From a bacterium (lineage in GTDB: Bacteria > Omnitrophota > Gorgyraeia > Gygaellales > Profunditerraquicolaceae): a stretch of 13,817 bases of DNA. The notes beneath the pieces were generated by a model. That model was not told where the DNA came from. It saw only the letters and a program-made list of their open reading frames with translations, and searched no databases. The translations under genes and the position numbers were made by a program. Below are positions 6,627 through 13,817 of the stretch, one piece after another (the stretch's first letter is position 1; each line of letters starts with the position of its first letter). The stretch spans positions 1-13,817 of the forward strand of contig SCRK01000201.1 of the NCBI GenBank assembly GCA_004298075.1. The letters run 5' to 3'.

Positions 6627-7292
6627 TTACGCGTATTTTTTTATATCTAAAAACCAGTGCTTCCCGAAACTTTCCCTAAATAAAGTTTGCGTATCCAATA
6701 TCTTTAACGATTCCCTGAACAATGGCCCATCAACCACTAAAGTATGGAACTCTCCTTTCTCCCCGCAGGGGTCAATTCCCGGTTTTAGTTCTTCTATAAA
6801 TTTCCTGTCCATAATGCGGCCCAGCCACTCCTTACCCAATAGATCGGCTTTGACCGCTACCACCATAGCCTTAAAACCGGAATCAATGATCTCTAAGATC
6901 AATTCTTTGGTATCCCTGTTCCATAACGGCATGATCGGTTCTACCTCTACCTCACGACACACCGCGTCGATCCAATCTTTATGTTCCTTAAGGTATATAT
7001 CCCCGAAAACTATTCCACCAATACCCGTCTTCTTTTTCCAGGTACAAATCAAAGCCTTAAATTCCTCACGGTAGGCTTCGCTGCTCTTAGGCATTGCCTT
7101 TTGGACTATCGGCATTCCGGTAAGCTGGGCCTGTTTTAAAATAAGAGACGCGGTTAAGCCGTGAGAAAGTGAATTTTTGCCTTCATGATCAGTAAAATTG
7201 AATAAAACCGAAAGATCATGCCCCATGGAAATAGCTTTATAACAGGCAAAACAGCTGTCCTTTCCCGCGCTCCAGAGGCCTGCCACTCTCAT
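6627..7292 (-). CDS. DUF71/COG2102 ATP-pyrophosphatase (Dph6-related), B12-linked branch
   Basis: A 221-residue protein of the PP-loop ATP-pyrophosphatase family that includes diphthine-ammonia ligase Dph6. The PP-motif is S8-A-G-K-D-S13, near the N-terminus as expected. Other family marks are GIVFGDIY (93-100), EPIMPLW (118-124) and the family-specific GEKGEFHT (177-184), followed by VDGP. Such enzymes adenylate a carboxylate or similar group and then let ammonia or another nucleophile attack it. Bacteria lack diphthamide, so a Dph6 role is unlikely. A published comparative-genomics study of DUF71 predicted a bacterial subgroup in B12 salvage, and this gene fits: its ATG overlaps the cobQ stop (ATGA), and it is followed by the cobalamin riboswitch and btuB. 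An amidation or deamidation step on a corrinoid is a reasonable guess, but the reaction is not shown by sequence. Confidence 0.87.
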   Translation of the reverse strand: MRVAGLWSAGKDSCFACYKAISMGHDLSVLFNFTDHEGKNSLSHGLTASLILKQAQLTGMPIVQKAMPKSSEAYREEFKALICTWKKKTGIGGIVFGDIYLKEHKDWIDAVCREVEVEPIMPLWNRDTKELILEIIDSGFKAMVVAVKADLLGKEWLGRIMDRKFIEELKPGIDPCGEKGEFHTLVVDGPLFRESLKILDTQTLFRESFGKHWFLDIKKYA

Positions 7293-8800
7293 CGCATTCC
7301 TCCTGCGAGGATCTTGCGTAATAAACCCATATCAATATTATCCCTTACCAGCTGCGCCAGCTTATCAAGCTCTTTATCCGGATTGAAATTTTCTTTTACC
7401 GGTAAAACAGGCCATCCTTTTTTTGTTCTTAGCCTGTTCAGAAAACTTCTTCTGAACGGCCCAGCGTCAAATATGCCGTGGATATATGTGCCTAAAATCC
7501 GGCGGTCTTTACTTATTGCCCCTTCCAGATAGCTTATTTTCTTGCCGTTACATTCAAGAACCTCAAAAAGCGGATCGCACTTTCCCGTGATCCGGGTTAA
7601 ACCATGATGGATCTCATATCCGGATAATTTTAAACCCGAGATAAGTTCTTTTGCCTCAACCCGCGCAAGGGTTTTATCCAGTTTTAAGCTGGTTTCAACC
7701 GGTAAGAGGTTTAATCCCGGTATTTGCCCGCGCCTTGATTCCATTCCATGTTTATCATGTATCCTGCTGCCTAACATCTGATAGCCGCCGCAGATACCCA
7801 TCAAAGCAATTCTTTTATCAGATTTGATAATGGATAACATCTTCTTTATGAATCCTGACTTTATCAGATACCATAAATCCGAAATGGTATTCTTTGTCCC
7901 GGGGATGATGATCATATCCGGCTTGTTTAATTCTTCAGGGCTTTTCAGGTACCGTAAACGCACATCAGGCTCTTTTTCCAGGGCGTCAAAATCCGTAAAA
8001 TTGGAGATATGCGGCAGATAAATTACGTCAATATTAAGCCTGCGCTCTCTACCGGAAGAGATGCTTTTAAAATTATCCAAAGGCACTGCGTCCTCTTCGG
8101 CGATTTTTATATCCTTATAATAAGGAATTACCCCCAGCACTTTGATCCCGGTGCGCCTCTCCAGGAAAACTATTCCCGGTTTAAGCAAAGTTATATCCCC
8201 GCGGAATTTATTTATAATTATGCCTTTGATCATCCTTCTCTCTTTAGGGGTCAACAATTCCAGTGTTCCGATGATCCAGGCAAAAAATCCGCCTTTATCA
8301 ATATCTCCTACCAAGATCACCGGCGCTTTGGCGAAAGCTGCCATTTTCAGGTTGACTATGTCGTGCGATTTCAGGTTTATCTCCGCGGGGCTGCCTGCCC
8401 CCTCTATGACTACAACCTCATGATCACCGGCTAACTTTCGGAAAGAGCTCCTCACTACCTCCAGAAGCCTGCTCTTGTATTTGGTGTAACGCAAGGCATT
8501 CATATTGCCGATGGGCTTGCCCAGGACAATAACCTGCGCGCCTACATCGCTGGTGGGCTTGATCAAAACAGGGTTCATGTCCACGTTCGGCTCTATACGG
8601 CAGGCTTGGGCCTGGGTTGCCTGCGCCCGGCCGATCTCACCCCGCTCCCTGGTAACAAATGAATTCAAAGCCATATTCTGGGCCTTAAATGGCGCGACCC
8701 TGTAACCCTCCTGCAAAAAGATCCTGCATAAGGCAGAGACGATCACGCTCTTACCCACCCCTGAACCTGTGCCGCAGATCTGCAATGTTTTGGCTTTCAT
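7289..8800 (-). CDS. cobQ: Cobyric acid synthase (CobQ/CbiP)
   Basis: The enzyme adds four amide groups, with glutamine as nitrogen donor and ATP, to adenosylcobyrinic acid a,c-diamide to give adenosylcobyric acid. The 503-residue protein has the full two-domain layout. The N-terminal dethiobiotin-synthetase-like domain carries the P-loop GTGSGVGKS (10-18), followed by FKAQNMALNSFVT, VDMNPVLIKPTSD (73-85), VIEGAGSPAEINL (131-143) and VGDIDKGGFFA (164-174). The C-terminal class I glutamine amidotransferase domain has the nucleophile C337 in GICGGYQMLG, YEIHHG (395-400) and the catalytic His441 in GTYIHGIFD. All expected residues are present and the length is normal for the family. It lies 11 nt after cobS, with TTAGGAT before the ATG, and overlaps the DUF71 gene by 4 nt. 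Its presence implies that an a,c-diamide precursor reaches this cell, beyond simple cobinamide salvage. Confidence 0.96.
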   Translation of the reverse strand: MKAKTLQICGTGSGVGKSVIVSALCRIFLQEGYRVAPFKAQNMALNSFVTRERGEIGRAQATQAQACRIEPNVDMNPVLIKPTSDVGAQVIVLGKPIGNMNALRYTKYKSRLLEVVRSSFRKLAGDHEVVVIEGAGSPAEINLKSHDIVNLKMAAFAKAPVILVGDIDKGGFFAWIIGTLELLTPKERRMIKGIIINKFRGDITLLKPGIVFLERRTGIKVLGVIPYYKDIKIAEEDAVPLDNFKSISSGRERRLNIDVIYLPHISNFTDFDALEKEPDVRLRYLKSPEELNKPDMIIIPGTKNTISDLWYLIKSGFIKKMLSIIKSDKRIALMGICGGYQMLGSRIHDKHGMESRRGQIPGLNLLPVETSLKLDKTLARVEAKELISGLKLSGYEIHHGLTRITGKCDPLFEVLECNGKKISYLEGAISKDRRILGTYIHGIFDAGPFRRSFLNRLRTKKGWPVLPVKENFNPDKELDKLAQLVRDNIDMGLLRKILAGGMR

Positions 8801-8811
8801 CTATTTTAATC

Positions 8812-9555
8812 CTAAATATTCCCCAGGATAAATACCGACAAGAGGGTGATTATCTCCGCTAGCTCGATCCCTGCTCCCAGGGTATCGCCGGTTATGCCCC
8901 CTATTTTCTTAGTTGAGAATTTTCCCAGCGCGTAACTGAAACCAGTAATGATAAACAATATGATCAACCCTCTTATCTGCCAAGCAACAGCCGCGCAGAG
9001 AACCGCCGCGATCGCAGAAAAGATAAATATCTTCAGGTTCATCCCCTTGATGAATACACCTGCCTTTCCCTCCTGCCTGGCGTAAGGAAAAAAGAATATT
9101 GCCGCGACGGCTGACCAGCGGCTTAATACGCACATCAACATAAGAGCGCTAGGCTGTAAAGACACGTTTATTGAAAAAAGAAGGCTGATCTTTAACAATA
9201 TTACGCTTATCAGGCTTAAAACACCCATTACCCCGGTGCGGGAGTCCCGCATTACCACAAGCATTTCCTCCTTGGGCTTTCCGCTTAAGAATGCGTCGGC
9301 AGTATCCGACAGGCCGTCCAAATGCAGAGCTCCGGTAATAATGATCAAAACAACCACGGTGATCACATTTGTGGCCAGGGAAGGGAAATTCAAAAAATAG
9401 AACAGCGCATTTACTCCCGCCAAAAATACCCCTAGCAGCAGCCCGACAAACGGGAAATACGCCATTGAATCTGCCATCCTTTGCTCACCAGCTTCTTTTA
9501 ATTTGACCGGAATGACGGTTAAAAACTGGAGCGCTGACAAAAATGAGGCTATCAT
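8812..9555 (-). CDS. cobS: Adenosylcobinamide-GDP ribazoletransferase (cobalamin synthase)
   Basis: This integral membrane enzyme joins adenosylcobinamide-GDP to alpha-ribazole (or its 5'-phosphate), the step that completes the lower nucleotide loop. The 247-residue protein has several hydrophobic helices and the diagnostic acidic motif GALHLDGLSDTADAF (75-89), which binds the metal and substrate, then MRDSRTGVMG (102-111) and, near the C-terminus, GGITGDTLGA. The length is typical. Its ATG overlaps the cobT stop as ATGA, which suggests translational coupling. CobU and CobT, encoded just upstream, make its two substrates, and CobC upstream acts on its phosphorylated product. No odd residues were noticed. 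Confidence 0.96.
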   Translation of the reverse strand: MIASFLSALQFLTVIPVKLKEAGEQRMADSMAYFPFVGLLLGVFLAGVNALFYFLNFPSLATNVITVVVLIIITGALHLDGLSDTADAFLSGKPKEEMLVVMRDSRTGVMGVLSLISVILLKISLLFSINVSLQPSALMLMCVLSRWSAVAAIFFFPYARQEGKAGVFIKGMNLKIFIFSAIAAVLCAAVAWQIRGLIILFIITGFSYALGKFSTKKIGGITGDTLGAGIELAEIITLLSVFILGNI

Positions 9556-10610
9556 ATATTCTTCTCCGATACATTGGCGCTTTTAAATGTCGCCATCTGG
9601 GTAAGGATCTTGATCGCTGCGTCGGCCAATCCTATGCCTAAAGCGCCGCCGGTCCCCTCGCCAAGCCTTAAATCTAAGTCCAATAATGGCCTTAATCCGA
9701 TGTGCTCAAGAATAATTTTATGCCCCCCTTCTTGGGACTTATGGGCAGCTATCATATATTCTTTTACCCTGGGTTCTATTTTGAAAACTACCAGGGCCGC
9801 GGCTCCGGAGATAAATCCATCAATAACCACAGGTATCTTTTTAGAAGCAGCAGCCAGAATTATGCCTACCAGTCCGGCAATCTCAAATCCGCCGACTTTG
9901 GATAAAACATCAAACGGATCAGCCGGATCAGGCTTATTGACTGAAAGAGATCTTTTAATAACTTCAACTTTATTCTTGAGCCCGCGATCATCTAAGCCTG
10001 CCCCTCTTCCGGTGATCTCTTCAACTGAAGCGCCGGTAAAAGAAGCAGTGATCGCGCTGGCAGAAGTAGTATTGCCTATCCCCATTTCACCAGTCCCGAC
10101 AATATCAATGCCGCGCCTAAACTCTTCTTCAAATAAATCTATGCCCGCGTGGACCGCTTTTATTGCTTCGTCCCTGGTCATCGCCGGCCCCTTGGCCATA
10201 TTTTTCGTCCCATAATTTATTTTTTTGATCCGCAGCTTGGAGTCAGGTTTAAGATCAGCGGCCACTCCGATATCAGCGACTACCACTCTGGCGCCGACAT
10301 GCTTTGCCAACACATTTATCCCGGCTCCGCCGGCGATAAAATTATAAACCATTTGAGCGGTTACCTCTTTAGGATAAGCGCTGACCCCTTCATCGGTTAC
10401 CCCATGGTCAGCGGCTAAGGTAAAAATAACTTTATTCATCAATGATGGATTAGCTTTTCCGGTGATACCGCAGATCTGCTTTGCCATCTCCTCCAGTCTT
10501 CCTAAACTTCCCAGCGGTTTAGTTAGATTATCCAATCTTACCTGCGTATTTTTTATAATAATAGGGTCAATTCCTGTAATATCCTTGATCACATTTTTTA
10601 TCCGCTCCAC
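9552..10610 (-). CDS. cobT: Nicotinate-nucleotide:dimethylbenzimidazole phosphoribosyltransferase
   Basis: CobT transfers phosphoribose from nicotinate mononucleotide to a lower-ligand base such as 5,6-dimethylbenzimidazole, giving alpha-ribazole 5'-phosphate. The 352-residue protein has the family signatures: LTKPLGSLGRLEE (29-41), LAADHGVTDEGVSAYP (65-80), the loop GTGEMGIGNTTSAS (172-185), GRGAGLDD (201-208), VGGFEIAGLVG (239-249), DGFISGAAAL (264-273) and AHKSQEGGH (289-297). Glu318 in LGEGTGGAL matches the catalytic base. The start is GTG at 10610, directly after the cobU stop with no gap, and GGAGG near the end of cobU serves as its ribosome binding site. Which base this organism attaches cannot be told from CobT alone, and no dimethylbenzimidazole synthesis gene (bluB or bza) is in the window. 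Confidence 0.97.
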   Translation of the reverse strand: MERIKNVIKDITGIDPIIIKNTQVRLDNLTKPLGSLGRLEEMAKQICGITGKANPSLMNKVIFTLAADHGVTDEGVSAYPKEVTAQMVYNFIAGGAGINVLAKHVGARVVVADIGVAADLKPDSKLRIKKINYGTKNMAKGPAMTRDEAIKAVHAGIDLFEEEFRRGIDIVGTGEMGIGNTTSASAITASFTGASVEEITGRGAGLDDRGLKNKVEVIKRSLSVNKPDPADPFDVLSKVGGFEIAGLVGIILAAASKKIPVVIDGFISGAAALVVFKIEPRVKEYMIAAHKSQEGGHKIILEHIGLRPLLDLDLRLGEGTGGALGIGLADAAIKILTQMATFKSANVSEKNI

Positions 10611-11135
10611 TTACCTGCCTCCTTTTATTTTTAACGCTATGCCCGAAACAGTAAAAAACACTTCGTCAGCTTTATTGGCAACCAATTGATTCGCTCTTCC
10701 CGCGATATCGCGGAATTCCCTGCCCAGCTTATTCGCGGGGACCAATCCCAATCCCACTTCATTAGAAACCAGGATTATCTTTGCCTTTTTCTTCCCTAAA
10801 ACAAACAACAGTCTTTCAATATTCCTGATAACTGCTTTTTGGCAGTGACCGTCTAGGACCAAATTTGAGACCAAAAGAGTCAGGCAATCAATAAGGATAC
10901 AGTCAAAACTGCTATTCAATTTTTCTATTAATCTTGCCGGCTCTTTAGGTTCTTCAAAAGTCTCCCAATGTTTTGGCCTTGATTCTTTATGCAGCCGGAT
11001 GCGCTCCCGCATCTCTTTATCCAACCCCTGGCAGGTGGCAATAAAAGCGACTTTTCTGTATTTGTTGGCCAGGCTTAAAGCATAAGTGCTTTTGCCGCTG
11101 CGCGCCCCGCCTAAAATCAATGTCATTTTTCCCAT
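10611..11135 (-). CDS. cobU: Adenosylcobinamide kinase / adenosylcobinamide-phosphate guanylyltransferase
   Basis: CobU phosphorylates adenosylcobinamide and then adds GMP from GTP, giving the GDP-activated substrate for CobS. The 174-residue protein opens with the P-loop LILGGARSGKS (6-16). It carries the RIRLHKESRPKHWETFEEP block (46-64), in which His49 matches the residue that becomes guanylated, then LIDCLTLLVSNL and VSNEVGLGLVP, and FRDIAGRANQ near the C-terminus. The length is normal. The annotated ATG lies 6 nt after the cobC stop. Met4 at 11126 is an equally plausible start, because many homologues begin right at MTLILGG and a GGGA lies just before it; the difference is three residues. 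Its stop abuts the GTG of cobT. Confidence 0.96.
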   Translation of the reverse strand: MGKMTLILGGARSGKSTYALSLANKYRKVAFIATCQGLDKEMRERIRLHKESRPKHWETFEEPKEPARLIEKLNSSFDCILIDCLTLLVSNLVLDGHCQKAVIRNIERLLFVLGKKKAKIILVSNEVGLGLVPANKLGREFRDIAGRANQLVANKADEVFFTVSGIALKIKGGR

Positions 11136-11141
11136 ATTTAT

Positions 11142-11723
11142 CTAGCGTCCCTCTTTTATTAGTTTAAGCTTGTTGTTATTATGTTCTATAAGGGTCACAC
11201 TTGCCGGGGAGGGGACATAACGCCAGAAATTCCTGCTCTTAAGCAGGCTGCTCACGAATATGCCGATCACTCCTCCATGGCAAACTACGGCTATGGTCTT
11301 GCCGCGGCCGGCTTGAAGTATTTTCTTTATGGCCCCCTGAACCCTCTTTTTAAAAATCGGCATAGGCTCTGCCTCCGGGATCCGGCCTTTATAAGGATCG
11401 GCCAGCCACTCCTTATAGAACTTGGGATATTTTTTCAGGATCTCTTCGTGCCTTAACCCCTCAAGTACCCCGAAATCTATCTCTCTTAAATCTTTCATTT
11501 TTATAAAATCGTTTTTTCCGAAAAGTATTGCTCTGGTCTGAAGCGCGCGTTTTCTGTCGCTGCAATATATCCTGTCAAACTCAAATCCCTTAAGTTTCTT
11601 CCGCAAGCGAATGGCCTGGGCCTTGCCAAGGCTGCTTAAACCTATATCCTTACAGCCGCAATACCTTCTCTGCTTATTCCATTCGGTTATTCCATGCCGG
11701 ATAAGAACAAGTTTTGTTACCAT
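11142..11723 (-). CDS. cobC: Histidine phosphatase family protein, probable alpha-ribazole phosphatase
   Basis: A 193-residue member of the phosphoglycerate mutase-like histidine phosphatase family. The phosphohistidine motif LIRHGITEWN has R9, H10 and G11. The other active-site parts are SDRKRALQT (55-63), E81 in LREIDFGVLEG and H149 in VCHGG. Within a cob operon such proteins act as CobC, removing the 5'-phosphate of alpha-ribazole phosphate or of adenosylcobalamin 5'-phosphate. The family is functionally broad, so the specific call depends mainly on its place between btuD and cobU. Its ATG overlaps the btuD stop by one base (TAATG) and its stop lies 6 nt before cobU, consistent with one transcript. 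Confidence 0.9.
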   Translation of the reverse strand: MVTKLVLIRHGITEWNKQRRYCGCKDIGLSSLGKAQAIRLRKKLKGFEFDRIYCSDRKRALQTRAILFGKNDFIKMKDLREIDFGVLEGLRHEEILKKYPKFYKEWLADPYKGRIPEAEPMPIFKKRVQGAIKKILQAGRGKTIAVVCHGGVIGIFVSSLLKSRNFWRYVPSPASVTLIEHNNNKLKLIKEGR

Positions 11724-12511
11724 TATTTTTCTCCCGGGACTAAAAGAAGGTTTGGTTTGCCTGTAACAGGATTCTTGTCCACTAGCACGATGGTTTTATA
11801 AACCGCCTCTATGTTCTGATAAGTCAGAACATCCTCAGGAATCCCCTCCTTAAAGATAACCCCCTTATCAAACAGGGCGATGCGATTAGCGTAAGCGCCG
11901 GCTAAATTCAAATCATGGAGGATCATCACGATCGTAAGATTATTCCGCAAGTTCAGCCTCTTTAACAAATCCAGGGTCTGGATCTGGTGGCCGATATCCA
12001 GGTGGCTGGTCGGCTCATCTAAGAATAAAAGTTCGGGTTCCTGCGCCAAAGCCCGGGCAATAATTACCCGCTGCCGCTCCCCGGCGCTCAATTCATCTAT
12101 CCGTTTATCCTTTAAGCTTAAGCAGTCGGTCAAAGAAAGCTTTTCCGTGGCGATCTCTATGTCTCTCTTGCTTTCAAACTGCAGCCTCTTTAAATGCGGG
12201 ATCCTGCCCATGAGAACCAGCTCCATGACTGTAAAAGAAAAACCGGTTGAGATATCCTGAGAGACAAAAGCCACCCTCCGGCAGAATTCCTTTAGATCCA
12301 TAGCTGAAATATTTTCATCCTTATAAAAGATATCTCCTTTTCTTAAAGGAAGAACCCGGGTTGCCAGGCGCAGAAGAGTGGTTTTCCCTGAGCCGTTAGG
12401 CCCGATGATCACCAGGAAATCACCTCCCCTTACATCCAGGGATACGCCCTTGATGACATCCTCCTTATAATATCCGCCGCTTAGATTATTTATTTCCAGT
12501 AACGCGCTCAT
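11723..12511 (-). CDS. btuD: Corrinoid ABC transporter ATP-binding protein (BtuD/FecE type)
   Basis: The ATPase of an ABC importer for cobalamin or related corrinoids, 262 residues. All ABC elements are present: Walker A GPNGSGKTT (37-45), Q-loop Gln85 in FVSQD, signature LSAGERQ (141-147), Walker B LLFLDEP (161-167) with D165 and E166, D-loop SHLD and H-loop His199 in LHDLN. The family also serves iron-siderophore and haem import, and sequence alone does not separate these. The assignment to B12 rests on tight linkage to cobC, cobU, cobT, cobS and cobQ. Its ATG overlaps the btuC stop by one base (TAATG). About 45 residues follow the H-loop region, as in FecE/BtuD-type ATPases. Confidence 0.92.
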   Translation of the reverse strand: MSALLEINNLSGGYYKEDVIKGVSLDVRGGDFLVIIGPNGSGKTTLLRLATRVLPLRKGDIFYKDENISAMDLKEFCRRVAFVSQDISTGFSFTVMELVLMGRIPHLKRLQFESKRDIEIATEKLSLTDCLSLKDKRIDELSAGERQRVIIARALAQEPELLFLDEPTSHLDIGHQIQTLDLLKRLNLRNNLTIVMILHDLNLAGAYANRIALFDKGVIFKEGIPEDVLTYQNIEAVYKTIVLVDKNPVTGKPNLLLVPGEK

Positions 12512-13470
12512 TAAATCCTTCTTCCTTTTTTCAACAGAATGATAAACACCGGAGCCCCGATTATCGCCGTGATCACTCCGATCGGTATCTCAACCGGGGC
12601 AAAGAGGGTGCGTGATAAAAGGTCGCAGAGAACCACAAATATGGAAGCAGCCAGGCAGGTTACCGGGATAAGAAGCTTGTGGTTAGGCCCCACAACCAGG
12701 CGCATCATATGCGGCACGATCAGGCCGACAAACCCGATTATCCCGCAGATACATATTAAGCTAGCGGTAATTATTGCCGTGATGAGTATCAGTATTTTTT
12801 TTATAACCTGCGTATTTATACCCAGGTGCAAGGCATCCTCCTCCCCTATGCTGATCGCATTTAAATCCTGGGCAAAAAGATAAATCCCGCAAATCCCCAA
12901 TATAACGGGAATGGCAACCAAAAGGAGAAGCTTGTAATCATAGACCTGTAAACTTCCCCATAACCACCAGTTCATCTCATGCATTGCTTCATTGCCGAAC
13001 AAAGATACCAGGAATACTATTATTGAGGAGAAGGCAACCGAAACAATTACTCCTGACAGGATCAATGATTTATCCGCGATCATCCCTCTTTCCCGCGCCA
13101 GGTTGTAAACCAGGATAATGCTTGCCATTGCTCCCAGGAAAGCAGCCAGCGGCATATATAACCTTGAAAGCCCGAGAATCGCGGCAGTTACCGCCGCAAG
13201 GCCCGCTCCGCTTGAAGTTCCCAGCAAATACGGTTCAGCCAAAGGGTTCCTTAAAATCGCCTGGAGCGCTATACCGGAAACCGCCATGCCGCTTCCTACC
13301 AGGATCGCCGCGGCTATCCGCAAAAGCCGCAGATTAAAAATAGCCTGGTTATTTTTAAGCAAAAGATCGGCTAACGGTATATTCACAGCGCCTTTGACCA
13401 GGCCGAAAATTATGGCCAGGCCCAGCAAGAAGAATAAGATCAGTAATCTTTTCTTAAAATACATATTCAT
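12511..13470 (-). CDS. btuC: Corrinoid ABC transporter permease (BtuC/FecCD type)
   Basis: The membrane-spanning permease of the importer, 319 residues, with about nine or ten hydrophobic helices of the FecCD family. Signatures are RLLRIAAAILVGSGMAVSGI (48-67), ALQAILRNPLAEPYLLGTSS (68-87), the cytoplasmic GFVGLIVPHMMR segment that faces the ATPase, and the C-terminal EIPIGVITAIIGAPVFIILL. The length is slightly under the usual 330 or so because the N-terminus is short. The ATG at 13470 overlaps the btuF stop as ATGA; Met3 is a possible alternative start. Substrate assignment is by operon context, as for btuD. Confidence 0.93.
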   Translation of the reverse strand: MNMYFKKRLLILFFLLGLAIIFGLVKGAVNIPLADLLLKNNQAIFNLRLLRIAAAILVGSGMAVSGIALQAILRNPLAEPYLLGTSSGAGLAAVTAAILGLSRLYMPLAAFLGAMASIILVYNLARERGMIADKSLILSGVIVSVAFSSIIVFLVSLFGNEAMHEMNWWLWGSLQVYDYKLLLLVAIPVILGICGIYLFAQDLNAISIGEEDALHLGINTQVIKKILILITAIITASLICICGIIGFVGLIVPHMMRLVVGPNHKLLIPVTCLAASIFVVLCDLLSRTLFAPVEIPIGVITAIIGAPVFIILLKKGRRI

Positions 13471-13817
13471 CCTTCCGGATACAATCTCTTGTAAACCTCG
13501 ATTAGCCCCCGGGTAATTCTTGGGCCAGGCCTAAGCAGGGTATCCGGATCAATATCATTAAATGCCCGCTTGTTTTTTACCGCTTCTATTCTTTCCCAGC
13601 CAAAACGCTGCTTGAGCAATTTTAAGGACGGCTCATTATCCATATACGCCATGATAATGCATTGCGGGTTCAGGCTGATCACCTTCTCGGAGCTGATATT
13701 ACAGTAAGGCCTGGGAAGATCGTGGGCGATATTGATCCCGCCTGCCAGAGAGATCAATTCATCAACAATAGAGCCATGGGCTGCGGTCATCAACGGCTCA
13801 TGCCAGATCTCTATAAA
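13467..13817 (-). CDS. btuF: Periplasmic corrinoid-binding protein, C-terminal part (runs off the right edge)
   Basis: The frame is open from the right edge to the TGA at 13469-13467, giving 116 residues of a longer protein. It reads as the C-terminal lobe of a BtuF/FecB-type binding protein: IEIWHEPLMTAAHGSIVDEL, then LAGGINIAHDLPRPY, SSEKVISLNPQCIIM, IEAVKNKRAFNDID and RPGPRITRGL near the end. TTG at 13793 and ATG at 13790 fall inside this conserved lobe and are not real starts. The protein would capture the corrinoid in the periplasm and hand it to BtuC and BtuD. The N-terminal lobe, signal peptide and any upstream riboswitch for the main operon lie outside the window. Its stop overlaps the btuC start by 4 nt. 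Confidence 0.9.
   Translation of the reverse strand, partial: FIEIWHEPLMTAAHGSIVDELISLAGGINIAHDLPRPYCNISSEKVISLNPQCIIMAYMDNEPSLKLLKQRFGWERIEAVKNKRAFNDIDPDTLLRPGPRITRGLIEVYKRLYPEG

Noticed and set aside
8009..8434. A 141-codon plus-strand open frame, with another at 8142-8423.
   Set aside because: Both are antisense to the conserved middle of cobQ and show no recognisable domain or ribosome binding site.
9574..10215. A 213-codon open frame on the plus strand.
   Set aside because: It lies antisense inside cobT, whose motifs are all intact. The product is low-complexity and Pro/Ser-rich, typical of a shadow frame.
13467..13793. Treating the right-edge gene as a complete 108-residue protein starting at TTG 13793.
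   Set aside because: The frame stays open to the edge and the added residues (IEIWHEPL) belong to the conserved BtuF-type lobe, so it is a truncated gene.
11723..13817. Iron-siderophore or haem importer (FecBCDE type) instead of a corrinoid importer.
   Set aside because: The families overlap in sequence, but the genes overlap directly into cobC, cobU, cobT, cobS and cobQ. The B12 assignment is more economical though not proven.

Overview
The window reads as chromosomal DNA of a Gram-negative (outer-membrane) bacterium. Every gene I can support lies on the minus strand, so the biological order runs from the right edge to the left. It holds a cobalamin (B12) acquisition and nucleotide-loop assembly locus, followed by a smaller group of envelope and radical-SAM genes. 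A TonB-dependent receptor and a TonB-like protein establish the diderm envelope. A candidate phylum lineage such as Omnitrophota, or a deltaproteobacterial-type group, would fit the gene repertoire and the GGGACGGTTCTC-type palindrome, but this is only an impression.

Right part (13817 to 6627): a compact operon, in transcription order btuF (cut by the right edge), btuC, btuD, cobC, cobU, cobT, cobS, cobQ and a DUF71/COG2102 ATP-pyrophosphatase. Stop and start codons overlap (ATGA or TAATG) or lie within 11 nt throughout. BtuF, BtuC and BtuD would carry a corrinoid from periplasm to cytoplasm. CobQ amidates the corrin ring, CobU activates adenosylcobinamide, CobT makes alpha-ribazole phosphate, CobS joins the two halves and CobC removes the phosphate. 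The DUF71 protein belongs to a family already predicted to have a B12-salvage branch, but its reaction is unknown.

Middle (6626 to 4434): a 147-nt gap holds a short cobalamin riboswitch. It directly precedes a BtuB-like TonB-dependent outer-membrane receptor, so outer-membrane uptake has its own B12-responsive control inside the locus. The receptor must start at 6479; a longer open frame begins inside the aptamer.

Left part (4433 to 1): a 77-bp nested palindrome separates btuB from four closely spaced genes: an AmmeMemoRadiSam-type radical SAM enzyme with a secretion-like N-terminus, a CcdA/DsbD-type thiol-electron membrane protein, a large membrane protein with an internal spermidine-synthase-like domain whose catalytic Asp is replaced, and the first 55 codons of a TonB-like protein with the SxxxH motif. 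This cassette has no obvious named function and is the most unusual part of the window.

No rRNA, tRNA, CRISPR array or transposase gene was seen. No stretch above 300 bases lacks a gene; the longest gaps are 147 nt (riboswitch) and 130 nt (palindrome).
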